A stretch of DNA of 64,000 bases. Origin: Verrucomicrobiota bacterium. GTDB taxonomy: Bacteria; Verrucomicrobiota; Verrucomicrobiia; Limisphaerales; UBA9464. Location: assembly GCA_017309115.1 (NCBI GenBank), contig JAFLEF010000015.1, positions 1 through 64,000 on the forward strand. The letters are read 5' to 3'. The translations under genes were made by a program, and so were the position numbers. The notes under the pieces are model-generated. The model was not told the DNA's origin. It did no database searches and worked only from the letters and a program-made list of their open reading frames with translations. Positions 55,312 through 64,000 of this stretch are shown one piece after another. Positions within the stretch are counted from its first letter, which is position 1, and every line of letters begins with the position of its first letter.

Positions 55312-58300
55312 GTGTCCAATTCAGATCCCATCCCGCAGGCCCAGCGTCTGGCCTGGTACGAACAAGGCGCCTTCCTTTCTCTCTGGGACTCCTGGAAAGA
55401 AGCTGGCCCTCCCGAGTCGTGGACCGATCCCGACCAACGGATCCTGGCCGGCCGGGCGATTCGGTTTCTCGGCGATACCGCCCGGGGAGAACGACTTATC
55501 CTGCGGACCTGGCGACGGCACCCCACTCATCCTGAGGCCCATCACCACATGCTGTGGATTCGCGCGGGCAGTCGCGGTCCCTGGGCAGCCCTGGCCTATC
55601 TGCAAAAGACCCGTGGTCATGTCTCCGGTTCCGGAATACCGGGCGACACCGCAGCGCTGGAAGGCTCTTTGTACAGTCACCTTCGGGATTTCTCCCGCGC
55701 CGAGGAACGGCTTCAGCAAGCCCGCCACGAAGCGCCCCAGGATCCCTGGATTGAAGTCTGCTGGGCCGGGCATTACGAACGGTTGGACCGCACGTCCGCC
55801 GCCCTCGAACGCGTGGATCAGGCGCTGACCTTGAATCCCCGTTATCCCCACGCACTGACCCTGAAGGCGCATTTACTCCAGCACATCGGTCGGGAGGAAG
55901 AAGCCCTGGCCCTGTTGGAACGGACCAGTTGGGAACTCGAGGACAGCCAACTCGCCCTGCAACTGGCCCGGCTGTACGACGAATTGGGGCGTCCAGACGA
56001 TCTCGATCGAGCGCTCGACCGTCATGAGGCCCTCACTCCATTGGCCTCCCCGGAGTTACGCGAACTTCGGGCTCAACTGCGCGCCGAAGCGGCCTACTAT
56101 CGGGGCGACCTTACTCGGGCCGCCGACTGGGCTCGGCAGGCGGCCGGAAGCCCCTTTTTCGAACGGATGTCCCAGCGCTGGTCGGCCCCCGAGCCCCACT
56201 GGCGCCGGGTGGCCCTGCCCGTGCCGTTCGTCCGCCAGAAACACCTCACCTGTGTTCCCGCCACCCTGACTTCCCTGGCGCAGTATTGGAACCGACCGGT
56301 GGATCAACTCGAAGTGGCCGAGGCGATTTGTTACGACGGAACCGCTTCTCACAGCGAACGCCGCTGGGCCACCGACCAGGGCTGGATCACTCGCGAATTC
56401 CGCGTTACGGCCGCGGCCGCCCGGCAGCTTCTGGACCGCGGACTGCCTTTCGCACTGTGCACGGTGTTTCCCGGCAATGCCCACGAACAGGCGGTGTTCG
56501 GTTACGATGATTTCCGGGACACCCTGCTCATTCGAGATCCCTCCCAGCGATCCCGCACCGAATTGGTGATCCACACCGGACTGCCGGCCCTGGCCGCCAA
56601 TGGTCCCCGTGGATTGCTCCTGCTCCCCCCAGACCGAGCCGCCGATCTGGACGGAATCGATCTGCCCGAAGCCGAAGCCTACGACCACCTCCATGCCCTC
56701 TATCTGGCCCTGGATCGCCACGATCGCCTTGCTGCCGCTGCCGCCGCGGATCGGCTCATCGCGTGGAATCCGCTCCATCGGTTGACTTGGCAGGCGCGCC
56801 GGGCGCTCGCGGGTTATGACGGCAATGCCGCCGCCCACCTCGCTGCGGTGGAGGCGTTGCTCAGTCAATTCCCCGAGGAAACGAATTGGCAACTGGCGCG
56901 CAACTCCCTGCTGCGCGAACTGGCTCCGACGACCGAACGGTTGGCGCGACTGCGCGCCGATTGTAACCGCCCTCAGGCGCACCCCCTGCTTTGGCAGGAA
57001 CTGGCCGGTGAACTGGCGGTCGACGCCCGCGAACTCGGTCCCGCGCGCCAGCAACTCGACCGCGCCGCCCGTCGGCGACCTCTCGATGGTTACGCGATGT
57101 TCCTGCGGGCCCAACTCGCTTGGGAGGAGGGGCTCCGTCCGGAAGCCCTGGATCTGTATCGCCTAGCCTCGTGTCTTGATGACAAGCGATCCGATTTCGC
57201 GCGCGCTTACTTCCGACAATCCCGCTGGGTGGGACGGACTGAGGAAGCCTTGGGATGGCTGAAGCTGCGGTTCGAACGGGACGGACGTCGCTCTGGCCTC
57301 CCGGGTCAGGTGCTCTCGTGGGCATACTCGGAACTGGATCAGGTGACCCAGGCCAGCACGGTTTTGGAGCAGGCGGTGGAGCTCCGCCCAACCGACATGG
57401 AACTTCGGTTGTATGCCGTGGAATGGTTTGCCCGCTTGGGGGACCTGCCCCGCGCCGAAGCGCACCTCGCGGCGGCTCGCAGTCCCGCCGCTCCCGGTAC
57501 CTGGGGTCGGGCCGCCGCCGCCTTGGCGAATCGACGGGGTGAAGCCGCGGAAGAACTTCGTCTCTGGGGCACGGTACTGGAGACCGAACCCACCGCCGTC
57601 GATGCTCATCGGCGCCGGACTGAACTCCTCGCCGAAACCCAAGGCCCCGACGCCGCCCTCACCCATCTCACCGAGACGGCCCGGCGGTTCCCGTATTCCC
57701 TGAATCTCCGACGACTGCTGATTGACCGCTTGCGGGAGGAACAGCCGGAGTCGTGGGAATCCGCCGTTCGCGACTACCTCGAGGTCAATCCGATCTGCGC
57801 CTGGGGTTGGCGGGAACTGGCCCTGGCCCTAATCCAAAGCAAACGTAGCGCCGAAGCCCAGGCCGCCCTGAACACCGCTCTTCCGCTCGAACCCCGCGCC
57901 GGCGCTTGGTTCAACCTTCAAGGCGAACTGCATTTCACCGAAGGCCGCTGGCCGGAAGCTCGGGCGTGTTTCGCCGAATCCCTGGTTCTCTCCGTCGACG
58001 ACACCTGGGCCATGCGCCGACTCCTGGCCGCCACCACCAATGCCCAGGAACGCCAATCCGCCCTCGATCTTCTCCAGCAGGAACTGTCCCGGCAAACCAC
58101 CCTCGGCCACGGCTGGTTCGAGTTTGCTGATCTCGCCCGACCCTATCTGACGCCGGATCAACTGCTCGCCCCCCTGCAACAAGCCCATCAACACCGACCC
58201 GACTTGTGGCAAACATGGTCCACACTGGCGCGTCAGTTGAGTGCAATCGGGCGCCCCGCCGAAGCCTTGGCCACGATTGAGCAGGCCCTGGAACGGTTCC

Positions 58301-60432
58301 CCTTCCACGCCCGCCTCTGGGCGGATCAGGCCCTGATCCATTTGCACCAGGGCGATGCCCGGCGGGAACAGGAAGCCTGGAACCGGGTCCGGGAACTCAG
58401 CCCGGAATGGGGCTGGGCCTTGCGGTATTTGGCCCAGAATGCCTATCGCCGCGGCGTACCGACCGAGGCTCGTCAGGTCCTCGAGGAAGCCGTCCGGCGC
58501 AGTCCGCGCGACAGCACCAATTGGAGCGACCTCGCGGAAGCACGCCGCAAATCCGGAGATCTTCCCGGCGCGATCGAAGCCGTGCGCACCGCGCTCCGTA
58601 TCGAACCGGGCAACGTCGAAGCGTGGAACCTGCTGCAGACCCTGGGCGCGCCAGCCGGCCAGCCCGACCTGGCCGCCGAGCAGGCGGCGGAGCTCACCCA
58701 ACAACGTCCCGGCGAGGCCCGCAGTTGGTGGCTCCACGCCGAAATGTTGTCCGGACCGGACCGGGTGGAACAGCGGCTCGAACTCCTCAACCGAGCCCTT
58801 CAACTCTCGCCGAAGATGATCGCGGCCCATCGACTTCGGGCCAACCTGCTGGCCGAAGCGGGACACTGGGACGAGGCATGCGCCGCCTGCCAGCCCGAAG
58901 CCCTGGCCGGACAGCCCTCCGCGGAACTGCTCCTCACCGAAGCCGAACTTTGGTGGACCCGCGGAAATCCGACCAAGGCCATCGCGAGTCTGCGTCAGGC
59001 ACTCGCCGTCGATCCGGGTCTGGACCAGGCTTGGCAACGGCTTTCTCAATGGCAGATCCTGCTGGGCGAATTTCGCGACGCGCAGGCCACCATCGAACGT
59101 TGGATCGAAGTCGCCCCGCTCAATGCCGCCCCTTTCGGACTTCTCGGTGAACTTCACGCCCGGGACCAAAATCTTCCCAAGGCCACCGAAGCCTTCCGCC
59201 GCGCCTTCGATCTGGATCCGCAGTATCGTTTTGCCGGCCGGAAACTCTTCGACGTCCTGTGCCGGCAACGCCAGTACAACGACGCCGCCACCGTCGCCGA
59301 ACGCCTGCGCACCCATCTGCCCGAAGCCGAGGGTCTGCTTCTGGACCTGACCCTCGTGCTCGCGGACTCCACCCGCGGCTCCCTGCCGGATCTGCTCCGT
59401 CGCCTCTGTCGCACTCGCGAAGATCATCCCGCCATCTTTGCCGAACTGGCTGACCAGCTCAAAGACTCACCCCACCGCAAAACGGCGGCCTCCGTTCTGG
59501 CGGAACTGGTGCGCGAACCTCAAATCAATCCCGCCACCGGCAGCCTCTGGGTCACCGTGGCCTTCGCCAAGCAGGCACGCGCCCTGCGCAAAACCCTGAT
59601 CGAACTCGGCTTCACCAGCGATCTGGCTATCCGCGCCTGGGACACCTGGCTCGACGCCGCCGGTGATTACTTCAGTACCGCCAAGTATCAATCCGATCTG
59701 TTGCGGCGATTCCGCGACCTTGGCTTTCGCAGTCTGTACCGACGCCACGGCGCCGAGCTCCGCGCCCCGACCCGACTCTGGGGCCAGTTGGGCCGAATCT
59801 TCTGCGAACTCGGAAAATGGTCGAAGACAGTCGAGCTCATGCAGGATTGGCGGGATCGGCCCGATGCCCAGCCCTGGATGCTCTCCAATCTGGCCTGGGC
59901 TCGCTGCCACCTAGGTCCCACGACGGAACTCCGGGAGCTCCTTCAAGTCGTGGTTCGGATTGGAAACCACGACACCCGGTGGCGCCGTTACGAACTGTGG
60001 GAGGCGCTCCTGGCCCTCGCCGAGGATCAAGAGGAACCCGCCCGGAAGGCAATGGCCGTGATCGATCCTCAATCCCTCGACAGATTCGAGAAAACCATTT
60101 GGTCCGCCTTGCAAGCCTGGCAGCGGTTTCCCACAGGAACCCGGCAGCAAGCCGTCGCCGCCGCCGACCGAGCCGCCTGGAGTCAATTCTTTGAAAGCCA
60201 CGCGCGTGTGCCGGAGTTGCTCGCGGTTGGCCATCGGTTAATGGGCCGCGTCCATCTCCGCGGAGATTGCTTCTGGCTACCGGGCTGGAGCTCCAGCCAG
60301 CCAGGAGGACAGGTCCGCCGGATCGGAAAAGTGGCCATTCCCCTGACCCTCATCGTGCTCCTGCTCGCCACGAAAGGAGGGGCAGGGGTCCTGTTGATCT
60401 CTTACCTGATCTATCGGCTTCGCTCCCGCTGA
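55312..60432 (+). CDS. Giant TPR protein with embedded C39-like peptidase domain
   Basis: 1706 residues from GTG 55312. TPR-like repeats fill most of the length (for example RTSAALERVDQALTLNPRYP and GDLPGAIEAVRTALRIEPGN). Residues about 295-440 form a papain-like C39-type domain: Cys314 (LTCVPATLTSLAQYW), His391 (NAHEQAVFGYDD), Asp409 (LIRDPSQ). A C-terminal membrane segment (VAIPLTLIVLLLATKGGAGV) ends with a short basic tail. C39 domains cleave leader peptides at double-Gly sites in exporters; in TPR fusions they may bind or process partners. No transporter is fused. Large scaffold, perhaps for peptide handling; substrate unknown. Confidence 0.85.
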   Translation: MSNSDPIPQAQRLAWYEQGAFLSLWDSWKEAGPPESWTDPDQRILAGRAIRFLGDTARGERLILRTWRRHPTHPEAHHHMLWIRAGSRGPWAALAYLQKTRGHVSGSGIPGDTAALEGSLYSHLRDFSRAEERLQQARHEAPQDPWIEVCWAGHYERLDRTSAALERVDQALTLNPRYPHALTLKAHLLQHIGREEEALALLERTSWELEDSQLALQLARLYDELGRPDDLDRALDRHEALTPLASPELRELRAQLRAEAAYYRGDLTRAADWARQAAGSPFFERMSQRWSAPEPHWRRVALPVPFVRQKHLTCVPATLTSLAQYWNRPVDQLEVAEAICYDGTASHSERRWATDQGWITREFRVTAAAARQLLDRGLPFALCTVFPGNAHEQAVFGYDDFRDTLLIRDPSQRSRTELVIHTGLPALAANGPRGLLLLPPDRAADLDGIDLPEAEAYDHLHALYLALDRHDRLAAAAAADRLIAWNPLHRLTWQARRALAGYDGNAAAHLAAVEALLSQFPEETNWQLARNSLLRELAPTTERLARLRADCNRPQAHPLLWQELAGELAVDARELGPARQQLDRAARRRPLDGYAMFLRAQLAWEEGLRPEALDLYRLASCLDDKRSDFARAYFRQSRWVGRTEEALGWLKLRFERDGRRSGLPGQVLSWAYSELDQVTQASTVLEQAVELRPTDMELRLYAVEWFARLGDLPRAEAHLAAARSPAAPGTWGRAAAALANRRGEAAEELRLWGTVLETEPTAVDAHRRRTELLAETQGPDAALTHLTETARRFPYSLNLRRLLIDRLREEQPESWESAVRDYLEVNPICAWGWRELALALIQSKRSAEAQAALNTALPLEPRAGAWFNLQGELHFTEGRWPEARACFAESLVLSVDDTWAMRRLLAATTNAQERQSALDLLQQELSRQTTLGHGWFEFADLARPYLTPDQLLAPLQQAHQHRPDLWQTWSTLARQLSAIGRPAEALATIEQALERFPFHARLWADQALIHLHQGDARREQEAWNRVRELSPEWGWALRYLAQNAYRRGVPTEARQVLEEAVRRSPRDSTNWSDLAEARRKSGDLPGAIEAVRTALRIEPGNVEAWNLLQTLGAPAGQPDLAAEQAAELTQQRPGEARSWWLHAEMLSGPDRVEQRLELLNRALQLSPKMIAAHRLRANLLAEAGHWDEACAACQPEALAGQPSAELLLTEAELWWTRGNPTKAIASLRQALAVDPGLDQAWQRLSQWQILLGEFRDAQATIERWIEVAPLNAAPFGLLGELHARDQNLPKATEAFRRAFDLDPQYRFAGRKLFDVLCRQRQYNDAATVAERLRTHLPEAEGLLLDLTLVLADSTRGSLPDLLRRLCRTREDHPAIFAELADQLKDSPHRKTAASVLAELVREPQINPATGSLWVTVAFAKQARALRKTLIELGFTSDLAIRAWDTWLDAAGDYFSTAKYQSDLLRRFRDLGFRSLYRRHGAELRAPTRLWGQLGRIFCELGKWSKTVELMQDWRDRPDAQPWMLSNLAWARCHLGPTTELRELLQVVVRIGNHDTRWRRYELWEALLALAEDQEEPARKAMAVIDPQSLDRFEKTIWSALQAWQRFPTGTRQQAVAAADRAAWSQFFESHARVPELLAVGHRLMGRVHLRGDCFWLPGWSSSQPGGQVRRIGKVAIPLTLIVLLLATKGGAGVLLISYLIYRLRSR

Positions 60433-60458
60433 TTCCCATTCGCGCTCCCGACAACACG

Positions 60459-61715
60459 TCAGGGGAACAACCCGCGCATCTGCTTCGCTTCCCAGACCCG
60501 CTTGATTCCAAGCGTTAGGGCCGCCAAGCGCATCGAGATATTCTCTTTGCGGGAGAGCGCGAGGGTTTGAACAAAGGAGCCCTCCAGAATCCGGAACAAC
60601 TTGTCCATCACCTCGCCCTCCGACCAGAAGAAGGATTGGAGATCTTGGACCCACTCGAAATAGCTCACCACCACACCGCCGGCGTTGCAGAGGATGTCCG
60701 GGATCACCAAGACATCGCCCCGTTCGTTCAAAATCGCATCCGCTTCCGGAGTTGTCGGGCCGTTCGCGCCTTCGGCCACGATTCGGCAGCGCAACTTGCC
60801 GGCGTTGGCGGCGGTGATTTGCCGTTCCAGGGCGGCGGGAACCAACACGTCACAGGGCAGAATCAACATGGCTTCCCCCGGTATGGGCTCCGCTTCGGGA
60901 AAGCCCACCACGGTCCGGCGCTCGGTCACCCAGGAATCAAGTGCCCGCATATCGAGTCCGCGCGGATTAAAAATCGCGCCGTTCACGTCGCTGACCGCAA
61001 TGATCTTCAACCCCTGGCGTACCAGCGATTGCGCCGCCACCGCCCCCACGTTGCCGTAACCCTGAATCACTGCGGTCGCATTCGCGGCTTCCAGGCCGAG
61101 GGTGTCCATGGCCCGTCCGGCCAGATACGCCACCCCGCGACCCGTCGCCTCCCGCCGCCCCAGGGATCCACCAATGCCCACCGGTTTACCCGTCACCACA
61201 CCCGGCACGGAATGTCCGGCGTGCACCGAGTAAGTATCCATCATCCACGCCATGGTTTGCTCGTTGGTGCCCATGTCGGGCGCCGGAATGTCCAGTTGCG
61301 GCCCGATGAAACCGATCAATTCCTGGGTGTACCGCCGGGTCACCCGCTCCAACTCACCCCGGGACAGCTTTCGCGGATCCACCGCCACCCCGCCCTTGGC
61401 ACCGCCGTACGGCAAACCCGTAAGGGCGCACTTCCAACTCATCCACATCGCCAGGGCCGCAACTTCGCCCAATTGCACGTCCGGATGGTAACGAACCCCG
61501 CCTTTGGTTGGGCCCAGGGTCAAGTGATGTTGCACTCGGAAGCCGGAGAAAACCTGGGTCGATCCGTCATCCATGCGCACCGGCACCGCCACCACCAATG
61601 CTCGCTTGGGGGCCTTGAGCCAGGCCCGATCGGCCACGGGCATGTGCAAACGATCGGCCACCAGTTCGAACTGTTGGCAGGCCATGTCGAAAACGGGATG
61701 TCGGTAGATTTCCAT
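60459..61715 (-). CDS. gdhA: NAD(P)-dependent glutamate (Glu/Leu/Phe/Val) dehydrogenase
   Basis: 418 residues from ATG 61715 (MEIYRHPVFDMACQQFELVA). Substrate-binding motifs GPTKGGVRYHPDVQLGEVAA and catalytic Lys in LPYGGAKGGVAVDP; Rossmann motif VIQGYGNVGAVAAQSL; EGANGPTTPEADAIL and CNAGGVVVSYFEWVQDLQSF. Hexameric class I-like enzyme interconverting glutamate and 2-oxoglutarate plus ammonia. Divergent from dgt with 54 bp between starts. Gene name from family resemblance. Confidence 0.94.
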   Translation of the reverse strand: MEIYRHPVFDMACQQFELVADRLHMPVADRAWLKAPKRALVVAVPVRMDDGSTQVFSGFRVQHHLTLGPTKGGVRYHPDVQLGEVAALAMWMSWKCALTGLPYGGAKGGVAVDPRKLSRGELERVTRRYTQELIGFIGPQLDIPAPDMGTNEQTMAWMMDTYSVHAGHSVPGVVTGKPVGIGGSLGRREATGRGVAYLAGRAMDTLGLEAANATAVIQGYGNVGAVAAQSLVRQGLKIIAVSDVNGAIFNPRGLDMRALDSWVTERRTVVGFPEAEPIPGEAMLILPCDVLVPAALERQITAANAGKLRCRIVAEGANGPTTPEADAILNERGDVLVIPDILCNAGGVVVSYFEWVQDLQSFFWSEGEVMDKLFRILEGSFVQTLALSRKENISMRLAALTLGIKRVWEAKQMRGLFP

Positions 61716-61769
61716 GACGGATTCCTGGCTGGTACGCGCCCACTGTTGCGGCGGAAATGACACTTCGCA

Positions 61770-62963
61770 ATGGCCGTTCCGACATGTTCCCATGCACCTG
61801 TGTCACCGGTCAGCCGAACCGATCTCGAGGAGCGGGAACGCCGCTTCCTCTCCCCGCTCGCCCAGTTCAGCGGCGCCACCCGCGGTCGGGTCCATCGCGA
61901 AGATCCTCCGACTTGGCGCACCCAGTTTCAGCGCGACCGCGATCGGGTCATCCATTCCCGTGCCTTCCGCCGCTTGGAGTACAAGACCCAAGTGTTCCTC
62001 AACGGCACCGGTGATCACCTGCGCACGCGCCTCACGCACACGATGGAAGTCGCCGCCATCTCCCGGAACATCGCCCGCGCACTCGGTCTCAATGAGGATC
62101 TGGCCGAAACCATCGCTCTGGCCCACGACCTCGGACATTCCCCTTTCGGCCACACCGGGGAACATCGGCTCAATCAGCTGATGAAAGGTCACGGCGGATT
62201 CGAACACAACCGCCAGAGTCTGCGGGTCGTGGAGGAACTCGAACGGAAGTATCCGCGCTTCACCGGTCTCAACCTGAGCTGGGAAGTCCGGGAAGGTCTG
62301 TCCAAGCATGATCCCGACTTCGACCTGCCCGCCCGCGCCGCGCGCCTGGACCCGTACCACCAGCCGTCGCTCGAGGCGCAGATCGCCAATCTGTCCGACG
62401 AAATTGCGTACTACAGCCATGATCTCGACGACGGACTCGACCACCGGTTGCTCGACGAGAAGAAACTCCTCGCTGAAGTCCAGGTCTGGGCCGAAGCCGC
62501 CGCAGAAGTGAAGCAGCTCTTCGGCGTCCTTCCCGCGGAGAGCCGACGCTACTACACGATCCGGCAGATCATTGACCAGCAGGTCACCGATGTGGTGGAG
62601 ACGACGCTGCGTCAGGTGGAGGCGGCAGGCGTCACCCAAGTGGACGAGGTTCGGGCTTGGAAGAAGCCGCTGGTGAGTTACAGCCCGACGCGGAAGAAGG
62701 CGAATCTCGACCTCCGCAAATACCTGTACCGAAATCTCTATTACAATCCCGTCGTGGCCGAGCCCAACCGCCGCGCGGTGCGCATGCTGGGCGAGGTATT
62801 CACGGCCTACCTGGAGCGTCCCGAAGAAATGGGTCGCGAAGCCCGCAAACAGGTGGCTCGGCTCGGACTCCACCGTGCGGTATGCGATTACGTAGCCAGC
62901 ATGACCGACCGGTACGTCATCCAGGAACACAGCCGCCTCTTCGGACTCCAACTCCCCCGCTGA
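61770..62963 (+). CDS. dgt: Deoxyguanosinetriphosphate triphosphohydrolase-like protein
   Basis: 397 residues. HD-superfamily dNTPase: DRDRVIHSRAFRRLEYKTQV near 56-75, metal ligands in RTRLTHTMEVA, then LAHDLGHSPFGHTGEH, and a later Asp in NLSDEIAYYSHDLDDGL. C-terminal antiviral-type extension ending QEHSRLFGLQLPR. Hydrolyses dNTPs to nucleosides and triphosphate, controlling dNTP pools; members also limit phage growth. The first 20 residues vary, and a later start is possible. Confidence 0.93.
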   Translation: MAVPTCSHAPVSPVSRTDLEERERRFLSPLAQFSGATRGRVHREDPPTWRTQFQRDRDRVIHSRAFRRLEYKTQVFLNGTGDHLRTRLTHTMEVAAISRNIARALGLNEDLAETIALAHDLGHSPFGHTGEHRLNQLMKGHGGFEHNRQSLRVVEELERKYPRFTGLNLSWEVREGLSKHDPDFDLPARAARLDPYHQPSLEAQIANLSDEIAYYSHDLDDGLDHRLLDEKKLLAEVQVWAEAAAEVKQLFGVLPAESRRYYTIRQIIDQQVTDVVETTLRQVEAAGVTQVDEVRAWKKPLVSYSPTRKKANLDLRKYLYRNLYYNPVVAEPNRRAVRMLGEVFTAYLERPEEMGREARKQVARLGLHRAVCDYVASMTDRYVIQEHSRLFGLQLPR

Positions 62964-63104
62964 CCCTAGCTTTCCCCGCCCCCCGGGTGGGGCGACGCTC
63001 CGCGGAGCCGTGTGGTGCGTCGCCCGCCACGCCTCGCGTCTTCCTTACCGCTTCCCGCTTCGCGCTTACCGGCTCTACCTCTCAGCTCTCAGCTCTCTGC
63101 TAAT
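62964..63104. repeat. Interspersed repeats between dgt and thiE
   Basis: GGTGGGGCGACGCTCCGCGG (about 62984), CTTACCGCTTCCCGCTTCGC (about 63044) and CTCTCAGCTCTCAGCTCTCT (about 63078). Same three-part set as elsewhere, between convergent genes. Confidence 0.7.
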
Positions 63105-63761
63105 TCACACCCCCATCCTCCTCCGAAACTCCCGACACGCACCCGCGACATCCGGCGCCCGCAAAATCGCTGAAACCACACAAATCCGCGTCGCCCCCGC
63201 CGCCTGAATCTCCTCGAGATTCTCCAACGTGATGCCCCCAATCGCGAACCACGGCAGGGTCACGTTCTGCGCCGCCCAACGCACATACTCCAACGTCACC
63301 GGCGGACGTCCCGGTTTGGTGGGCGTGGCGAAAATCGGGCCGATGGCGATGTAGTCCGGCCCGGCCGCGACCGCCCGCTGCGCCTGCTCGGGCGCATGCG
63401 TGCTCAACCCAAATTCCATTTGCGATCCTGGACCCCGCAGTTCCGCCACCTGCCGATACCCGGCCTCAAAAAAATCCTCCTGACCCAGATGACACACGTC
63501 CGCTCCGAGATCCCGTGCGAGTTCGACATGATCATTGATCACCAACCGCACTCCGGCCGCCCGGGTCACCGGCAACAACTGTTCCGCCACCCGCCGCACC
63601 TTCTCGACCTCCATTCCCTTGGCCCGCCATTGAATGAGATCGGCGCCCCCATCGCACAATTGCCGGGCCAGCGTGACCGGTTCCCGACCCGCCAAATAGG
63701 CTGAGTCCACGAAGGCGTACAGCCGGCAATCCGAAAGAGGCTTCAAGCGAACAAGGGACAT
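63105..63761 (-). CDS. thiE: Thiamine-phosphate synthase
   Basis: 218 residues from ATG 63761 (start favoured by MSLVRLKPLSDCRLYAFVDS). TIM-barrel motifs: LIQWRAKGMEVEKVRRVAEQ (strand 2 region), VRLVINDHVELARDLGADVC, HLGQEDFF, DYIAIGPIFATPTKPGRPPV, WFAIGGITLENLEEIQAAGA and RICVVSAIL. Couples the thiazole and pyrimidine phosphates in thiamine synthesis. The gene lies 20 bp downstream of the prepilin-type gene and in the same direction. Confidence 0.95.
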   Translation of the reverse strand: MSLVRLKPLSDCRLYAFVDSAYLAGREPVTLARQLCDGGADLIQWRAKGMEVEKVRRVAEQLLPVTRAAGVRLVINDHVELARDLGADVCHLGQEDFFEAGYRQVAELRGPGSQMEFGLSTHAPEQAQRAVAAGPDYIAIGPIFATPTKPGRPPVTLEYVRWAAQNVTLPWFAIGGITLENLEEIQAAGATRICVVSAILRAPDVAGACREFRRRMGV

Positions 63762-63781
63762 CCCGTCGGCACCCGCAGCAC

Positions 63782-64000
63782 TCAGCGCCTCACCGTGGTG
63801 TGCGCCCTCAACCAATCCGTGTCCGTCCGACTCGTCGTTCCTGGCACTCCACTGTGAACCGCGTGGAAATCGCCCTTGTAGGTCGGCCGAATGAACCGCG
63901 CGTCGCGCCATTTGTGCCCCTCCGCATGACCATCGGCCATCGCGAAACTGGATACCTGACCATGGTAATTCCCCGGAACGTGATACGCACCGTTGTTTCC
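63782..64000 (-). CDS. Prepilin-type protein, C-terminal part only (runs off window)
   Basis: The minus-strand frame is open from the window edge to the TGA at 63782-63784 (72 residues visible). Sequence NYHGQVSSFAMADGHAEGHK then WRDARFIRPTYKGDFHAVHS shows the H-X9-DG motif (His, nine residues, Asp-Gly) typical of the tail of Verrucomicrobia and planctomycete type II secretion/prepilin-like proteins. The N-terminal cleavage/methylation motif would be outside the window. Useful taxonomic pointer. Confidence 0.82.
   Translation of the reverse strand, partial: GNNGAYHVPGNYHGQVSSFAMADGHAEGHKWRDARFIRPTYKGDFHAVHSGVPGTTSRTDTDWLRAHTTVRR

Overview
The window looks like a GC-rich member of the Verrucomicrobiota (or at least the PVC superphylum). 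Signs are a prepilin-type protein with an H-X9-DG tail at the right edge, a HAF-repeat protein with a PEP-CTERM-like tail, PQQ-type beta-propeller proteins, very large hybrid histidine kinases, and intergenic DNA full of heptameric tandem repeats and palindromic REP-like modules. This is inference from gene style; there is no rRNA or other strong phylogenetic marker here.

Layout. 1-1116: end of a surface-type gene and a repeat-rich spacer. 1117-12471: tRNA-Leu(UAA) and integrated element A (about 11.3 kb, bounded by a 38-bp direct repeat of the tRNA 5' half). 12472-21666: chromosome, with a HAF-repeat protein, a response regulator convergent with a giant hybrid kinase, a YcaO protein preceded by an unlisted 59-aa peptide gene, a 183-bp inverted-repeat element and rarD. 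21667-32089: tRNA-Ser(GGA) and integrated element B (about 10.35 kb, bounded by a 23-bp repeat of the tRNA 3' end). 32194-40603: a five-gene minus-strand operon (alpha/beta hydrolase, caspase-like peptidase, MoxR AAA ATPase, SAV_2336/vWA protein, SLOG protein), which resembles NTPase-controlled biological-conflict systems. 40916-64000: mostly ordinary chromosome (hybrid kinase, AsnB-like PP-loop protein, PQQ propellers, recF, S8 protease, giant TPR protein with a C39-like domain, glutamate dehydrogenase, dgt, thiE, prepilin-type protein).

Elements A and B share one gene plan although most proteins have diverged strongly: tyrosine integrase; structured leader; small genes; AlpA/excisionase-like HTH; small PPGDRE-tailed protein; initiator-like protein with repeats inside the gene; DnaB-like helicase; small alpha-helical protein; HTH protein; second HTH protein; coiled-coil protein; a larger protein with a related C-terminus; a three-way-junction RNA; a CCCCCGGGGT block; variable genes and minus-strand membrane cargo. 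Neither carries a recognisable capsid, portal or terminase gene, but B carries a tail tape-measure-like protein. I read them as two members of an apparently undescribed family of phage-satellite-like integrative elements with their own replication module. Comparing the two copies exposes two structured RNA motifs with compensatory base changes. The interspersed repeats of the chromosome are absent from both elements, which supports acquisition from outside.

The strongest candidates for new biology are (1) the A/B element family with its leader RNA, three-way-junction RNA, iterons and AACGY hairpin array; (2) the peptide-YcaO pair at 18830-19920; (3) the caspase-MoxR-SAV_2336-SLOG-hydrolase operon that abuts the attachment site of element B.
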